The notes: generated by a model not told the origin, from the sequence alone. A stretch of DNA of 64,000 nt from an uncultured Mycoplasmatota bacterium (GCA_947302655.1 CAMYVW010000001.1:276263-340262); one strand, 5' to 3'. Counted from the stretch's first letter, positions 52,088 to 61,308 are shown. Numbers and translations are program-made.

Positions 52088-54133
52088 ATGATTAATTTTG
52101 AAAAATCAAATAAGGGATTTACATTAGTAGAACTTCTTGCAGTAATAGTAATCTTAGCTGTAGTAATTTTAATAGCAGTAACTGCCGTAATTCCAAGAAT
52201 GAATAATGCTAAGAAAAAAGCTTTAGTAGATGAAGCTTTAATATATTTAAATGCTGCTAAGGAAGCATATACATTTGATCCTGAATTAGTTAATGCATCA
52301 TCATGCACTAATATAACAGATTTAAATGGTAAGTATGTAAAAAAAGATAGTGATAAGTATAAAGGTGCTGTTAAAACAACTATTAATGATGGTGTAGTAT
52401 CACAAACTATTTATTTAACTGATGGAAAGTATTATGTATCAGGAACTGACAATATAATATCAAGTAATGTTGTTGATTCCATGTCTGATGATTTTTTATA
52501 CTCATGTGGTGACTATAGTCCTTTACTTAGCTCTGACGTAGATACCAACTTATTAGCATATAAATTAATAATGAACCAAGGCGGTTCTTCATTTAGTGAA
52601 AACATTGATATAATTGATCAAAGATCACCACTTGTAGATTTTCAAACAGTTGAATCTGATGAATCAAATTCAGGTTTATATAAAGCTGAAGACGATGATG
52701 GAGCATCCTTTTATTACAGAGGTGTTGTAAATAATAACTGGATTGATTTTGGAGGGTTCTATTGGAGAATAGTTAGAATAAATGGTAATGGTTCAATTAG
52801 AATGATATATAGTGGACTATCAAGCTCAACTCATACAGGAAATGATGCATTAATAAAAAATACCACAGGAATACCATATACCTATTCTACAACAGTAAAT
52901 AGTATAACTACTTCAGATATTTCTGGACTTACAAATAACCAAATTACAACTAATTATGTTTCTTCAGGGTATGGGCATACATATGTAGGATATATGTATA
53001 ATCCCATCAAAACGACTTATACATTTCCTGATTTTGACCCAGATGAAAATAATAACTTAGATAGATTTATTCAATTAATCAATGTTGATGATAGTAAAAA
53101 TGACTATTATTTATTTAAAAATTTTGATATAAATACTGATTGTATTTCTGATAATTCTGATAATGATACGTCCGTTTGTACCTTAAAATGTAGAGAACTT
53201 GGTGTTGATTGTATATCGACAAATTGGTATACGCATGCAACTTCTGAAGGAAATTATTCAACTACAGCTGAAGGTGTTAGTGCAGAATCTAACCCTATTA
53301 AATATATCTATACAAGTGATTATAAATACACTTGCTGGGAACACAGCAATCCAACAGTTGTTACAAATAGTGATAATACAAAAAGTATATATATATCATG
53401 CCCTTTAGTATCTGAAATAGTTGGTACTGTTAAGGATGAACCTACAAATGCAGTGGTAAAACAACACGGGTTTATGTCTTTATCTGAAAATGATGCCAAT
53501 ACTAATAGAGTAGATAGCAATATCAAAAGAGAAATTGATTTATGGTATAAAAATAATATATATAATATTAAAGATTCCAAAAATATATATTTAGAGGATT
53601 ACATTTCCGACGAGATTTTCTGCAATGATAGGGAAGCAGATACTTTTTTTCCATTTCCAGATATGTTAGAGTCAAGTATATATTGGTATAGATCCTATAC
53701 CAGATGGTCTAATTTTATTCCAACTCTTAAATGTGGTAATAGATCTAGAGATGGGTTTACATTAGATTTATCATCTGGAAGCAGAGTTTCTGCGAATAAA
53801 AGTGGAAATAATATGTTAAAATATCCTGTTGCTACAATAACATCTGACGAAATATTATATGCCGGCACAAGAAGAAATCTGAATAATAATTCTATGTATT
53901 TAAATATTGGAAAATCAATATATTCTATGACACCAGCTTATGTTTATTCAAAATATGGCCAAGTAACAGGAGTTTTAGGTCTTAATGGCTCCGGAAGATC
54001 TTTAATATGGCTTATTTGGAAAAATGCTACCAATGGTATTAGACCTGTAATAAATTTAAAAGCAAATGTTTTATATGATTCAGGTTCTGGAACAGAAGCT
54101 GATCCATATAAAGTAAAACTTCCTACAACATAA
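52088..54133 (+). CDS. Large prepilin-like surface protein 4 (WRI/RPVINL-type)
   Basis: 681 residues, built as protein 1. The leader SNKGFTLVELLAVIVILAV is followed by a 110-residue pilin region (ELVNASSCTNITDLNGKYVKK, IYLTDGKYYVSGTDN) nearly identical to that of proteins 5 and 6. The C-terminal region has FGGFYWRIVRINGNGSIRMIYSG, LKCRELGVDC, YKYTCWEH, YISCPLVSEIVG, EIFCNDR, LKCGNRSRDGFTL and GIRPVINLKANVLYDSGSGTEADPY. The start at 52088 is preferred over ATG 52082 because GGAG is only two bases before the latter. Its last 65 bases start the repeat that also ends protein 5. Confidence 0.82.
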   Translation: MINFEKSNKGFTLVELLAVIVILAVVILIAVTAVIPRMNNAKKKALVDEALIYLNAAKEAYTFDPELVNASSCTNITDLNGKYVKKDSDKYKGAVKTTINDGVVSQTIYLTDGKYYVSGTDNIISSNVVDSMSDDFLYSCGDYSPLLSSDVDTNLLAYKLIMNQGGSSFSENIDIIDQRSPLVDFQTVESDESNSGLYKAEDDDGASFYYRGVVNNNWIDFGGFYWRIVRINGNGSIRMIYSGLSSSTHTGNDALIKNTTGIPYTYSTTVNSITTSDISGLTNNQITTNYVSSGYGHTYVGYMYNPIKTTYTFPDFDPDENNNLDRFIQLINVDDSKNDYYLFKNFDINTDCISDNSDNDTSVCTLKCRELGVDCISTNWYTHATSEGNYSTTAEGVSAESNPIKYIYTSDYKYTCWEHSNPTVVTNSDNTKSIYISCPLVSEIVGTVKDEPTNAVVKQHGFMSLSENDANTNRVDSNIKREIDLWYKNNIYNIKDSKNIYLEDYISDEIFCNDREADTFFPFPDMLESSIYWYRSYTRWSNFIPTLKCGNRSRDGFTLDLSSGSRVSANKSGNNMLKYPVATITSDEILYAGTRRNLNNNSMYLNIGKSIYSMTPAYVYSKYGQVTGVLGLNGSGRSLIWLIWKNATNGIRPVINLKANVLYDSGSGTEADPYKVKLPTT

Positions 54134-54621
54134 TTAAAACATGATACTATCAAGTATCATGTTTTTAATTGATTGATATTAATTTAAATGATATACTTTA
54201 AATATAATAAAAGGGTGCATAAATATGATAAAGAAAGAAAGTAAAAAAGGTTTTACTTTAGTAGAACTTTTAGCTGTTATAGTAATACTATCTGTAGTTA
54301 TTTTAATAGCAGTAACTGCCGTAATACCAAGAATGAATAATGCCAAGAAAAAAGCTTTAGTAGATGAAGCTTTAATATATTTAAATGCTGCTAAGGAAGC
54401 ATATTCATTTGATCCTGAATTAGTTAATGCATCATCATGCACTAACATAACAGATTTAAATGGTAAATATGTAAAAAAAGATAGTGATCAGTATAAAGGT
54501 GCAGTTAAAACAACTATTAATGATGGTGTAGTATCACAAACCATTTATTTAACTGATGGAAAGTATTATGTATCAGGAACTGATAATGTTTCACCAAGTA
54601 ATGTTGTTGATGAAAAACCAT
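54069..54621 (+). repeat. Tandem repeat copy A1 (gene end, terminator, promoter, pilin 5' end)
   Basis: 553 bases almost identical to 56152-56704, offset by exactly 2083 bases. It contains the last 65 bases of one gene, the terminator, the promoter region, and the first 397 bases of the next. I count only a handful of substitutions, all in the coding part. Confidence 0.92.
54137..54167 (+). terminator. Terminator copy 1 in the pilin array
   Basis: AAAACATGATACT-ATCA-AGTATCATGTTTT; identical copies follow at 56220-56250 and about 58399-58429. Confidence 0.88.
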
Positions 54622-56216
54622 TAGACTTTCTAAACTCATGTGGCGATTATAATCCAATACTTGCTGACAACGCAAATACCAATACGCTTTCATATAAATT
54701 AATTATGAATGAAGGTGGAACAACATTTAATGATAACCTTTCTATAATTGAAGAAAAAACTGCAAACGTTGTATACAATACCAGCTCATATACTTCATCA
54801 AATTCAGGGTTACATAAAGCTGCTGATGATTACGGAGGATCATTTTATTATCGTGGTGATATAAATAATAATTGGTTAGAGTTTGCTGGCTTTTACTGGA
54901 GAATTTTAAGAATTAATGGAGATGGAACAATTAGGATAATGTATTCAGGCTTAAAAAACTCAACACATACAGGAAATGATGCACTAATAGTTAATAGTTT
55001 AAATGAAATTACATCTAAATATTCTACTGATGTAATTGCAAATAAACTTGTTGATGATGTTTCTGGTTTATCTCAGCAAAAAATATCTACTCAATTTGCA
55101 CCATTTTCATATGTAGGTTATATGTATGATACGAGTCGAACTGTGCAATTGGCTGATGTTAGTAATGATACGTTATCAAGCTTATGGGGGACTACACAAC
55201 TAAGTTCAACTAGCAATATGTACTTATTTAAAAACTTTAATAATCAAACAGATTGTAATACAAGTGGTGATAGTATTGCTTGTACATTAACTTGCAGGAA
55301 TCTTGGTGATGACTGTATTAATGTTAATTGGAACAACATAATTCAATCAAGCGAATATATTTCAGAAGATGCTGAATATGAAGGTTCTGAATGGAAGCCA
55401 GCATATATAAGTCCTTATAAGTATACCTGCAATACTAATAGTTATCCAGTTTTAAGAAATAATAGTGATGGAACAACGAGTGTGTATATATCATGTACAA
55501 GCGTAATTAAAATTTTAGGTATTGATCCTTATTCAAGCAATTCAGCGTATTTAATATCCTATAATTATTTGGTGCATCCATCAATGGATAATGTTAATAA
55601 TGTTAAAGAAAGTAATTTAAAAAAAGAAATTGATTTATGGTACACTGCTAATATTTTTAATAGAAAAGATGATACAAATCATAATTACTTGGAAGATTAT
55701 TTAGCTGATGAAGTTTTTTGTAATGATAGGAGTATTTATGAAAAATATAATGGCCAGTATTTTGATATATACTATAGATTAAATGTACAAAGTGGCAGTC
55801 CAATGAATCCAAGTTTTAAATGTAAAAATATAAAAAACGATGGTTTTACACTAGAAAGTACAACACAAAGCTTGGTGGAACAAAGCAATATAGGAAATAA
55901 CAAGTTAAAATTTCCAGTAGGAACAGTTACAGGAGATGAACTTGAATATGCTTGTTTACGGCAGTCATATAAAACAACTAATTGTTATTTAAATAATGAA
56001 TCATCTTTCTGGACAATGAGTCCTTCAACTCTGTCAGCAAGTGGGGGATATATCGTTACATTAGATAAGACTTCTTCAAAAACTGTTGTAAAGAATGGCA
56101 AAGTAGATAGTTTAAATGGAATTAAACCTGTAATAAATTTAAGAGCGGATATTTTATATGATTCAGGTTCTGGAACAGAAGCTGATCCATATAAAGTAAA
56201 ACTTCCTACAACATAA
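54225..56216 (+). CDS. Large prepilin-like surface protein 5 (WRI/RPVINL-type)
   Basis: 663 residues. The leader KKGFTLVELLAVIVILSVVI is shared with proteins 6 and 7. The first 140 residues are nearly identical to those of proteins 4 and 6, and from about residue 133 the sequence diverges. The C-terminal region keeps FAGFYWRILRINGDGTIRIMYSG, LTCRNLGDDC, YKYTCNTN, YISCTSVIKILG, EVFCNDR, FKCKNIKNDGFTL, WTMSPSTLSASGGY and GIKPVINLRADILYDSGSGTEADPY. The distal part differs from its paralogues, as expected if it forms the exposed binding surface. Confidence 0.82.
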   Translation: MIKKESKKGFTLVELLAVIVILSVVILIAVTAVIPRMNNAKKKALVDEALIYLNAAKEAYSFDPELVNASSCTNITDLNGKYVKKDSDQYKGAVKTTINDGVVSQTIYLTDGKYYVSGTDNVSPSNVVDEKPLDFLNSCGDYNPILADNANTNTLSYKLIMNEGGTTFNDNLSIIEEKTANVVYNTSSYTSSNSGLHKAADDYGGSFYYRGDINNNWLEFAGFYWRILRINGDGTIRIMYSGLKNSTHTGNDALIVNSLNEITSKYSTDVIANKLVDDVSGLSQQKISTQFAPFSYVGYMYDTSRTVQLADVSNDTLSSLWGTTQLSSTSNMYLFKNFNNQTDCNTSGDSIACTLTCRNLGDDCINVNWNNIIQSSEYISEDAEYEGSEWKPAYISPYKYTCNTNSYPVLRNNSDGTTSVYISCTSVIKILGIDPYSSNSAYLISYNYLVHPSMDNVNNVKESNLKKEIDLWYTANIFNRKDDTNHNYLEDYLADEVFCNDRSIYEKYNGQYFDIYYRLNVQSGSPMNPSFKCKNIKNDGFTLESTTQSLVEQSNIGNNKLKFPVGTVTGDELEYACLRQSYKTTNCYLNNESSFWTMSPSTLSASGGYIVTLDKTSSKTVVKNGKVDSLNGIKPVINLRADILYDSGSGTEADPYKVKLPTT

Positions 56217-56704
56217 TTAAAACATGATACTATCAAGTATCATGTTTTTAATTGATTGATATTAATTTAAATGATATACTTTAAATATAATAAAAGGGTG
56301 CATAAATATGATAAAGAAAGAAAGTAAAAAAGGTTTTACTTTAGTAGAACTTTTAGCTGTTATAGTAATACTATCTGTAGTTATTTTAATAGCAGTAACT
56401 GCCGTAATACCAAGAATGAATAATGCCAAGAAAAAAGCTTTAGTAGATGAAGCTTTAATATATTTAAATGCTGCCAAAGAAGCATATTCATTTGATCCTG
56501 AATTAGTTAATGCATCATCATGCACTAACATTACAGATTTAAATGGTAAGTATGTAAAAAAAGATAGTGATAAGTATAAAGGTGCAGTTAAAACAACTAT
56601 TAATGATGGTGTAGTATCACAAACTATTTATTTAACTGATGGAAAGTATTATGTATCAGGAACTGATAATGTTTCACCAAGTAATGTTGTTGATGAAAAA
56701 CCAT
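56152..56704 (+). repeat. Tandem repeat copy A2
   Basis: Near-identical to 54069-54621. Divergence is abrupt after 56704, within the codons that follow DEKP in proteins 5 and 6. Confidence 0.92.
56220..56250 (+). terminator. Terminator copy 2 in the pilin array
   Basis: Same hairpin as at 54137-54167. Confidence 0.88.
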
Positions 56705-58395
56705 CTATATTCTTTGAATCTTGTGGAGATTATAATCCAATTTTAGATGAAAATGCAGATACAAATACACTTGCATACTCAATTATTGATAAATCTTTAA
56801 CACATGGTGGTTTCCAATATAATTTGGACAGAATAAATAGCGGTCAAGCGAATTATATTGGTCGAGCAGAGGATGATTTAGGAACATCGTTTTACTTTAT
56901 TGGAAATCCGGAAAAAAATATTGTATTATTTGGAGGAATGTGCTGGAGTATTGTTAGAATAAATGGCGATGGTTCTGTACGCTTAATGTATGAATCAGAA
57001 GGTTTAGGTGGAGGTGCGTGCTCATCTTGGCATAATGGAGCAGAACCAATAAACAGTAATCCAGTAAAATATATAGAACCTAAAACATATAATATTGAAA
57101 CAGAAGATGTAAGTGGATTATCAAGTAGTAAAATATCTTTATCTTTTACACAATATGCCGATGGGCCACAATATAGTGGATATATGTATGATCCTACAGA
57201 TACTTATATGATTTATCCTCAAAACTTATCAGATTTTACTATTAATAATTTTTTCGGATACATTAACATAAATAGTAGTTCTTTCTTTGATATCTACGAT
57301 TCAACATATTTTTTTAGAAGTAATAGTATTCAAGATGATTGTAGTAATACAACGAGTGATGGAAATGGTTACTGTATTTTGAGTTGTAGTAATAATCAGC
57401 AGGATTGCAAGTTTTCTACACTAGATGAAGTTATAAAAGATAATTTAAACTATACTTCGGATAGTGTAAATTCATGGTTTTACAAGTTTACATCTCCATT
57501 AAAATATTTTTGTTTAGACGGTTCTAATTCTAATCCTCCAACAACGATAGTTAATTCTAACAATACAACCAGTGTATATAAACCGTGTAGATATGTTGGG
57601 GAATTGCTAGGAAGTGTCGGAAGTATAGGCTTTGATATATATATACGTATACATTATTTTACTCCTGAAACTAAAGAATTAATAAGTTCAAATAAAGTAG
57701 ATAGTAATGCTAAAAAACTTGTGGATATCTGGTATGAGAATAATATTTATAACAAGAAAGATGAAAGCAATGAAAACTATTTAGAAGACTATATAGATGA
57801 TGGTATCTTTTGTAGTGATAGGTCTTCAACTACAACCTATCCATACTCGTCTTCATGGAGTGGATGGACATATCAGTTTAAAAGCGTTTCAAGAAATTCT
57901 TCTGGGAACGTGACATTTAAATGCAGTAATATTGGCGAAGATGGATTTACACTAGGAGATTATGGAGTAAGTAGAGCAAACCCAAAAATGATTGGTAACA
58001 TGAAACTTAAATATCCTGTAGGACTGATTACCATGGATGAAGCAAGGTATGCAGGGGTTCAAAAATCCCAACCAAGTTCAACATATTATAATTATTTAAC
58101 AATGTCAATGAATGATAAGAGTATTTTTACAATGACTCCGTCAGAATATAGATATATTACTCATGATGGGTATTTAAGTAATGTTTGGACATTTGGAAAT
58201 AAGTATGATTCAAATCATATTTTATATTGGTCGCCATATGTTAAAAATATCCAAATGTCAGGTTCTGATTCTGTTTCAACAAATATTAATTCGGCATATT
58301 TAAGACCTGTAATTAACATAAAATATAATGTTAATGTTAAATCAGGATATGGGACATTTGATCACCCATATACATTAACTCTGCCTACAACATAA
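56308..58395 (+). CDS. Large prepilin-like surface protein 6 (WSI/RPVINI-type)
   Basis: 695 residues, with N-terminal 138 residues nearly identical to protein 5. The distal part is much diverged: FGGMCWSIVRINGDGSVRLMYESEG, GGACSSW, DCSNTTSDGNGYCILSC, KYFCLDGS, YKPCRYVGELLGS, GIFCSDRSS, FKCSNIGEDGFTLG, YPVGLITMDEARYAG, FTMTPSEYRYI and a final YLRPVINIKYNVNVKSGYGTFDHPY. The scaffold positions (W.IVRINGDGS, IFC.DR, GLIT.DE, RPVIN) are kept while loops change. Likely an exported adhesin or pilus-tip protein. Confidence 0.82.
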   Translation: MIKKESKKGFTLVELLAVIVILSVVILIAVTAVIPRMNNAKKKALVDEALIYLNAAKEAYSFDPELVNASSCTNITDLNGKYVKKDSDKYKGAVKTTINDGVVSQTIYLTDGKYYVSGTDNVSPSNVVDEKPSIFFESCGDYNPILDENADTNTLAYSIIDKSLTHGGFQYNLDRINSGQANYIGRAEDDLGTSFYFIGNPEKNIVLFGGMCWSIVRINGDGSVRLMYESEGLGGGACSSWHNGAEPINSNPVKYIEPKTYNIETEDVSGLSSSKISLSFTQYADGPQYSGYMYDPTDTYMIYPQNLSDFTINNFFGYININSSSFFDIYDSTYFFRSNSIQDDCSNTTSDGNGYCILSCSNNQQDCKFSTLDEVIKDNLNYTSDSVNSWFYKFTSPLKYFCLDGSNSNPPTTIVNSNNTTSVYKPCRYVGELLGSVGSIGFDIYIRIHYFTPETKELISSNKVDSNAKKLVDIWYENNIYNKKDESNENYLEDYIDDGIFCSDRSSTTTYPYSSSWSGWTYQFKSVSRNSSGNVTFKCSNIGEDGFTLGDYGVSRANPKMIGNMKLKYPVGLITMDEARYAGVQKSQPSSTYYNYLTMSMNDKSIFTMTPSEYRYITHDGYLSNVWTFGNKYDSNHILYWSPYVKNIQMSGSDSVSTNINSAYLRPVINIKYNVNVKSGYGTFDHPYTLTLPTT

Positions 58396-58605
58396 TTAAA
58401 ACATGATACTATCAAGTATCATGTTTTTAATTGATTGATATTAATTTAAATGATATACTTTAAATATAATAAAAGGGTGCATAAATATGATAAAGAAAGA
58501 AAGTAAAAAAGGTTTTACTTTAGTAGAACTTTTAGCTGTTATAGTAATACTATCTGTAGTTATTTTAATAGCAGTAACTGCCGTAATACCTAGAATGAAT
58601 AATGC
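58384..58605 (+). repeat. Tandem repeat copy A3 (partial)
   Basis: About 222 bases shared with A1 and A2: gene end, terminator, intergenic region and the pilin leader codons. Identity decays after the PRMNNAKK codons. Confidence 0.85.
58399..58429 (+). terminator. Terminator copy 3 in the pilin array
   Basis: Same hairpin as at 54137-54167. Confidence 0.85.
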
Positions 58606-59953
58606 TAAGAAAAGTGCCTTAGTAGATGAAGCTTTAATGTATTTAAACGCAGCCAAAGAATCATACGTATTTAACGGTGAAACAAGTAATGTTTCTTTAT
58701 GCACTAATATAACTGATCTAAATGAAAAATATATAAAAAAAGATAATAACTCTTATAGTGGAGTAGTAATAACTGATTTTAATAATGGAACTTTTACACA
58801 AACAATTAATTTAACTGATGGTAAATACTATATTGTAGGGGGTAGTGTAGTTACTAAAAGTGATGTTTCAGATAATGAACCAAATGGTTTTTCAACAAGT
58901 TGTAGTGGTGTTCCATCAGTTGATGCAATAGGCACTAATATAAATATTGTTGGATCTAATACTAATTCTTTTAAAAATATTGAACTTGGTGGTAATAGTC
59001 TTCAAAATGGTATACCATCTGTTTCAAATCCAGTTGATATTGAAGTAGTAAGTGGAGATAAAGTAGTTACGATAACTGGTAAAAATCTATTTTCAACTTT
59101 AAAAAACCAGAGCTTAGTAAGATATAAAGTGTTTAATATTCCACTTCTTGCTGGAACATATACAATTTCTTTTGATTTTATAAGTACAACATCAGAAGAC
59201 ATACCAAGCTTTATGCAAATTAGTTATTATTTATCTGATGGTAAAACTGTATATAATCCAGTAACCATTAGCAACGGCAGAGGTGAAAGGACTTTTACAT
59301 TAGCTAAAGATGCAGTAAGTTTCATAATATATTCAAACACTAATTATCAAACATCGGGAGGAATAACTACAGTAATAGATAATATTCAAATAGAAAAAGG
59401 ATCAAATGCTACATCTTTTGAACCATATCAGTCTCAAACTTATCCAGTATCACTTGGAAATATTGTATTAAGAAAAGTAGATAATCATAGTGATAGAATA
59501 TATTTTAGTAATGGTAAATGGTATTTAGATCAAAATATAAGGCATTTAGAATTAAACATATCTGATATGAATAATAGTGATTCATATCCTGGATGGTTTA
59601 ATTCATCAATTGATCAAATCAAAGCAGATTTTCCAACCATGAATGCTGGTTTAGAAACAGTATCAAGCTATATAAATAATATGGGTGTAACAACAAGAGT
59701 AAATACTAATGGTAATAATAAAATACTATGGCTTGGTAATACAGGACTTACGCAAACACAGTGGAAAGCACAGTATTCTAATTTAGTATATAAATTAGAT
59801 TATTCTGCACCAGAAACTACAACTATCGAAATTACTGATCAAACTTTAATAAGTCAACTTAATGATTTAAAAAATGCCAGATGTTACTCTGACCAAACAA
59901 ACATAACAAGTGATAACTTACCATTTGTTATAAATGCATCTTGTTATAAATAA
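58487..59953 (+). CDS. Prepilin-like surface protein 7 fused to phage-tail-type domains
   Basis: 488 residues. The shared leader (KKGFTLVELLAVIVILSVVI) and a pilin region (to about 140) are followed by a region unlike proteins 4-6. It reads NIVGSNTNSFKNIELGGNSL, then ITGKNLFSTLKNQ, a jelly-roll with LAGTYTISFDFISTTSED, VIDNIQIEKGSNATSFEPYQ, and SLGNIVLRKVDNHSDRIYFSNGKWYLDQNI. The KNLF...IQ.EKGS.AT.YEPY...LG...L..V.N..D.IY...GKWYL pattern is that of siphophage minor tail/receptor-binding proteins. So a phage carbohydrate-binding module seems joined to a pilin export signal. Terminator follows. Confidence 0.8.
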   Translation: MIKKESKKGFTLVELLAVIVILSVVILIAVTAVIPRMNNAKKSALVDEALMYLNAAKESYVFNGETSNVSLCTNITDLNEKYIKKDNNSYSGVVITDFNNGTFTQTINLTDGKYYIVGGSVVTKSDVSDNEPNGFSTSCSGVPSVDAIGTNINIVGSNTNSFKNIELGGNSLQNGIPSVSNPVDIEVVSGDKVVTITGKNLFSTLKNQSLVRYKVFNIPLLAGTYTISFDFISTTSEDIPSFMQISYYLSDGKTVYNPVTISNGRGERTFTLAKDAVSFIIYSNTNYQTSGGITTVIDNIQIEKGSNATSFEPYQSQTYPVSLGNIVLRKVDNHSDRIYFSNGKWYLDQNIRHLELNISDMNNSDSYPGWFNSSIDQIKADFPTMNAGLETVSSYINNMGVTTRVNTNGNNKILWLGNTGLTQTQWKAQYSNLVYKLDYSAPETTTIEITDQTLISQLNDLKNARCYSDQTNITSDNLPFVINASCYK

Positions 59954-59986
59954 AAAATCACGATACTCTTAAGTATCGTGTTTTTT
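59952..59986. terminator. Terminator after surface protein 7, shared with the convergent gene
   Basis: CACGATACT-CTT-AAGTATCGTG stem with A and T runs on either side. Confidence 0.88.
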
Positions 59987-59987
59987 A

Positions 59988-60923
59988 TTAATTAAATTCT
60001 TGATAAACCAATTTATCAAAATCATGTTCTACAACTTGAACATTACCTGTATCGGCTTCCTTCATTTCTTCAGTATTAACTAAAAAATATTTATGATATA
60101 AATAATCTCTACCATCACCAACAGGATCATCCCATGTTAAATCTATATGTTTCCATTCTCCATCAATATAAAGAGCATTCCATACATGTCCTTCTTCTTT
60201 TGAAGTATCAATAGGGTTATAAGCTATTTTATAGTTGTTAATATTAAGTTTACTTAATATTATAGCCATTAAATCGCTATAACCATTACATGTAGCTAGG
60301 TGTTCTTTTAAAACACCATATGCATTAAATGTTTGTAAGTCTTTATTTTCTTTATAATTTATATCATACTTTGTATTATTTATAATGTAATCATGAATAT
60401 TTTTTAAATTATCATATAGTGGTAATTCATTATTATAGTTCTCACTAATTATGCGATCTACCTCACTATTAATATAACTAATTTGTTCTTTAGTATATAA
60501 ATAAGATACTTTTATAGTTATTTCACCATTAGTATCAATGGTTGATTTAATATGAGTAAAACTATTATATGGATGAACAAAATTATTTATATTAGATAAA
60601 GTAATAGATGTTTTACTAAGTTTAGTAGCATCATCTAAACATGATTCATATTCAGAAGGACAGTAGAACGTAAATGAATCCCAGTGATTATTTATAATGC
60701 TATAATATATATTAATTAAATCCTGATAACCTAGAGGTACAAAATCATTACTTTTTTGAACATATAAATAATCTGTATTTTTTGTATATTCATTACCAAT
60801 AGGTATATTAAGTTTTTCTTTATTAGCAAAAAAATCAGTTGTAAATGTTACAATTTTTTCATGGTAAATAGCTGTTAAAATAATTGCAAGTAAACAACAA
60901 AAAGGGACAATAAATTTTTTCAT
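59988..60923 (-). CDS. Exported transglutaminase-like protein
   Basis: About 311 residues. An N-terminal membrane helix (MKKFIVPFCCLLAIILTAIY) is followed by a domain with LYDNLKNIHDYIINNTKYD, the catalytic Cys in EHLATCNGYSDLMAI, His in EGHVWNALYIDGEWKHIDLTWDDPVGD and the following Asp. That is the Cys-His-Asp triad of the transglutaminase-like/cysteine protease superfamily. The substrate is unknown; related proteins act on cell-surface polymers. The ATG at 60923 is preferred over GTG 60935 because AGGGTG lies before it. It is convergent with the pilin array. Confidence 0.85.
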   Translation of the reverse strand: MKKFIVPFCCLLAIILTAIYHEKIVTFTTDFFANKEKLNIPIGNEYTKNTDYLYVQKSNDFVPLGYQDLINIYYSIINNHWDSFTFYCPSEYESCLDDATKLSKTSITLSNINNFVHPYNSFTHIKSTIDTNGEITIKVSYLYTKEQISYINSEVDRIISENYNNELPLYDNLKNIHDYIINNTKYDINYKENKDLQTFNAYGVLKEHLATCNGYSDLMAIILSKLNINNYKIAYNPIDTSKEEGHVWNALYIDGEWKHIDLTWDDPVGDGRDYLYHKYFLVNTEEMKEADTGNVQVVEHDFDKLVYQEFN

Positions 60924-60961
60924 AACGTTAATCACACCCTACATGAAAATATTTTAACATT

Positions 60962-60995
60962 AAAAAATGAAGTAAACAATTGTTTACTTCATATT
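60962..60995 (-). terminator. Terminator after rpsT
   Basis: TGAAGTAAACAATTGTTTACTTCA palindrome split as GAAGTAAAC/GTTTACTTC, with T run on the minus strand; overlaps the rpsT stop region. Confidence 0.85.
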
Positions 60996-61247
60996 TTTAA
61001 CTTTATTTGATAATCTAGATTTTTGACGATCAGCAGTATTAGGTTTAATTAAACCTTTACTTACAGCTTTATCAATATTCTTTTGAGCTTCATTTAATTT
61101 TGCTAAAGCTAATTCTTTATCACCAGATGCGATAGCTTTATCACAATTTTTAATACAATTTTTTACTGTAGCTTTAAGTTCATGATTATTATCAGTTCTT
61201 TTAGCTATAGTCTTTATAGCTTTTTTTGAGCTCTTAATATTTGCCAT
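60984..61247 (-). CDS. rpsT: 30S ribosomal protein S20
   Basis: 87 residues: MANIKSSKKAIKTIAKRTDNNHELKATVKNCIKNCDKAI, ending PNTADRQKSRLSNKVKN. The ANIKSAKKR.. start and the helical bundle are typical of S20. The ATG at 61247 follows AAGGAGTTTCAATTT; the frame extends upstream without initiation signals. It is divergent from spoIIP, like rpsT and gpr-spoIIP-lepA in Bacillus; gpr is not present here. Confidence 0.96.
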   Translation of the reverse strand: MANIKSSKKAIKTIAKRTDNNHELKATVKNCIKNCDKAIASGDKELALAKLNEAQKNIDKAVSKGLIKPNTADRQKSRLSNKVKNMK

Positions 61248-61279
61248 AAATTGAAACTCCTTCCTGTAATTCAGTAATA

Positions 61280-61308
61280 ATTCTATCAAATTTGTTTATT
61301 ATTTGCAA
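61280..61308 (-). promoter_or_regulatory. Promoter of rpsT
   Basis: On the minus strand TTGCAA (61308-61303), 17-base spacer, TAGAAT (61285-61280). Confidence 0.7.

Noticed and set aside
54137..58429. Regularly spaced identical hairpins considered as a CRISPR-like or repeat array
   Set aside because: Spacing is about 2.1 kb with genes between, and the hairpins are terminators carried by the gene duplication.
54179..58704. Three nearly identical minus-strand frames of 87-89 codons opposite the pilin 5' ends
   Set aside because: They repeat only because the plus-strand pilin leaders are duplicated; their translation is the antisense of the GFTLVELLAVI region.
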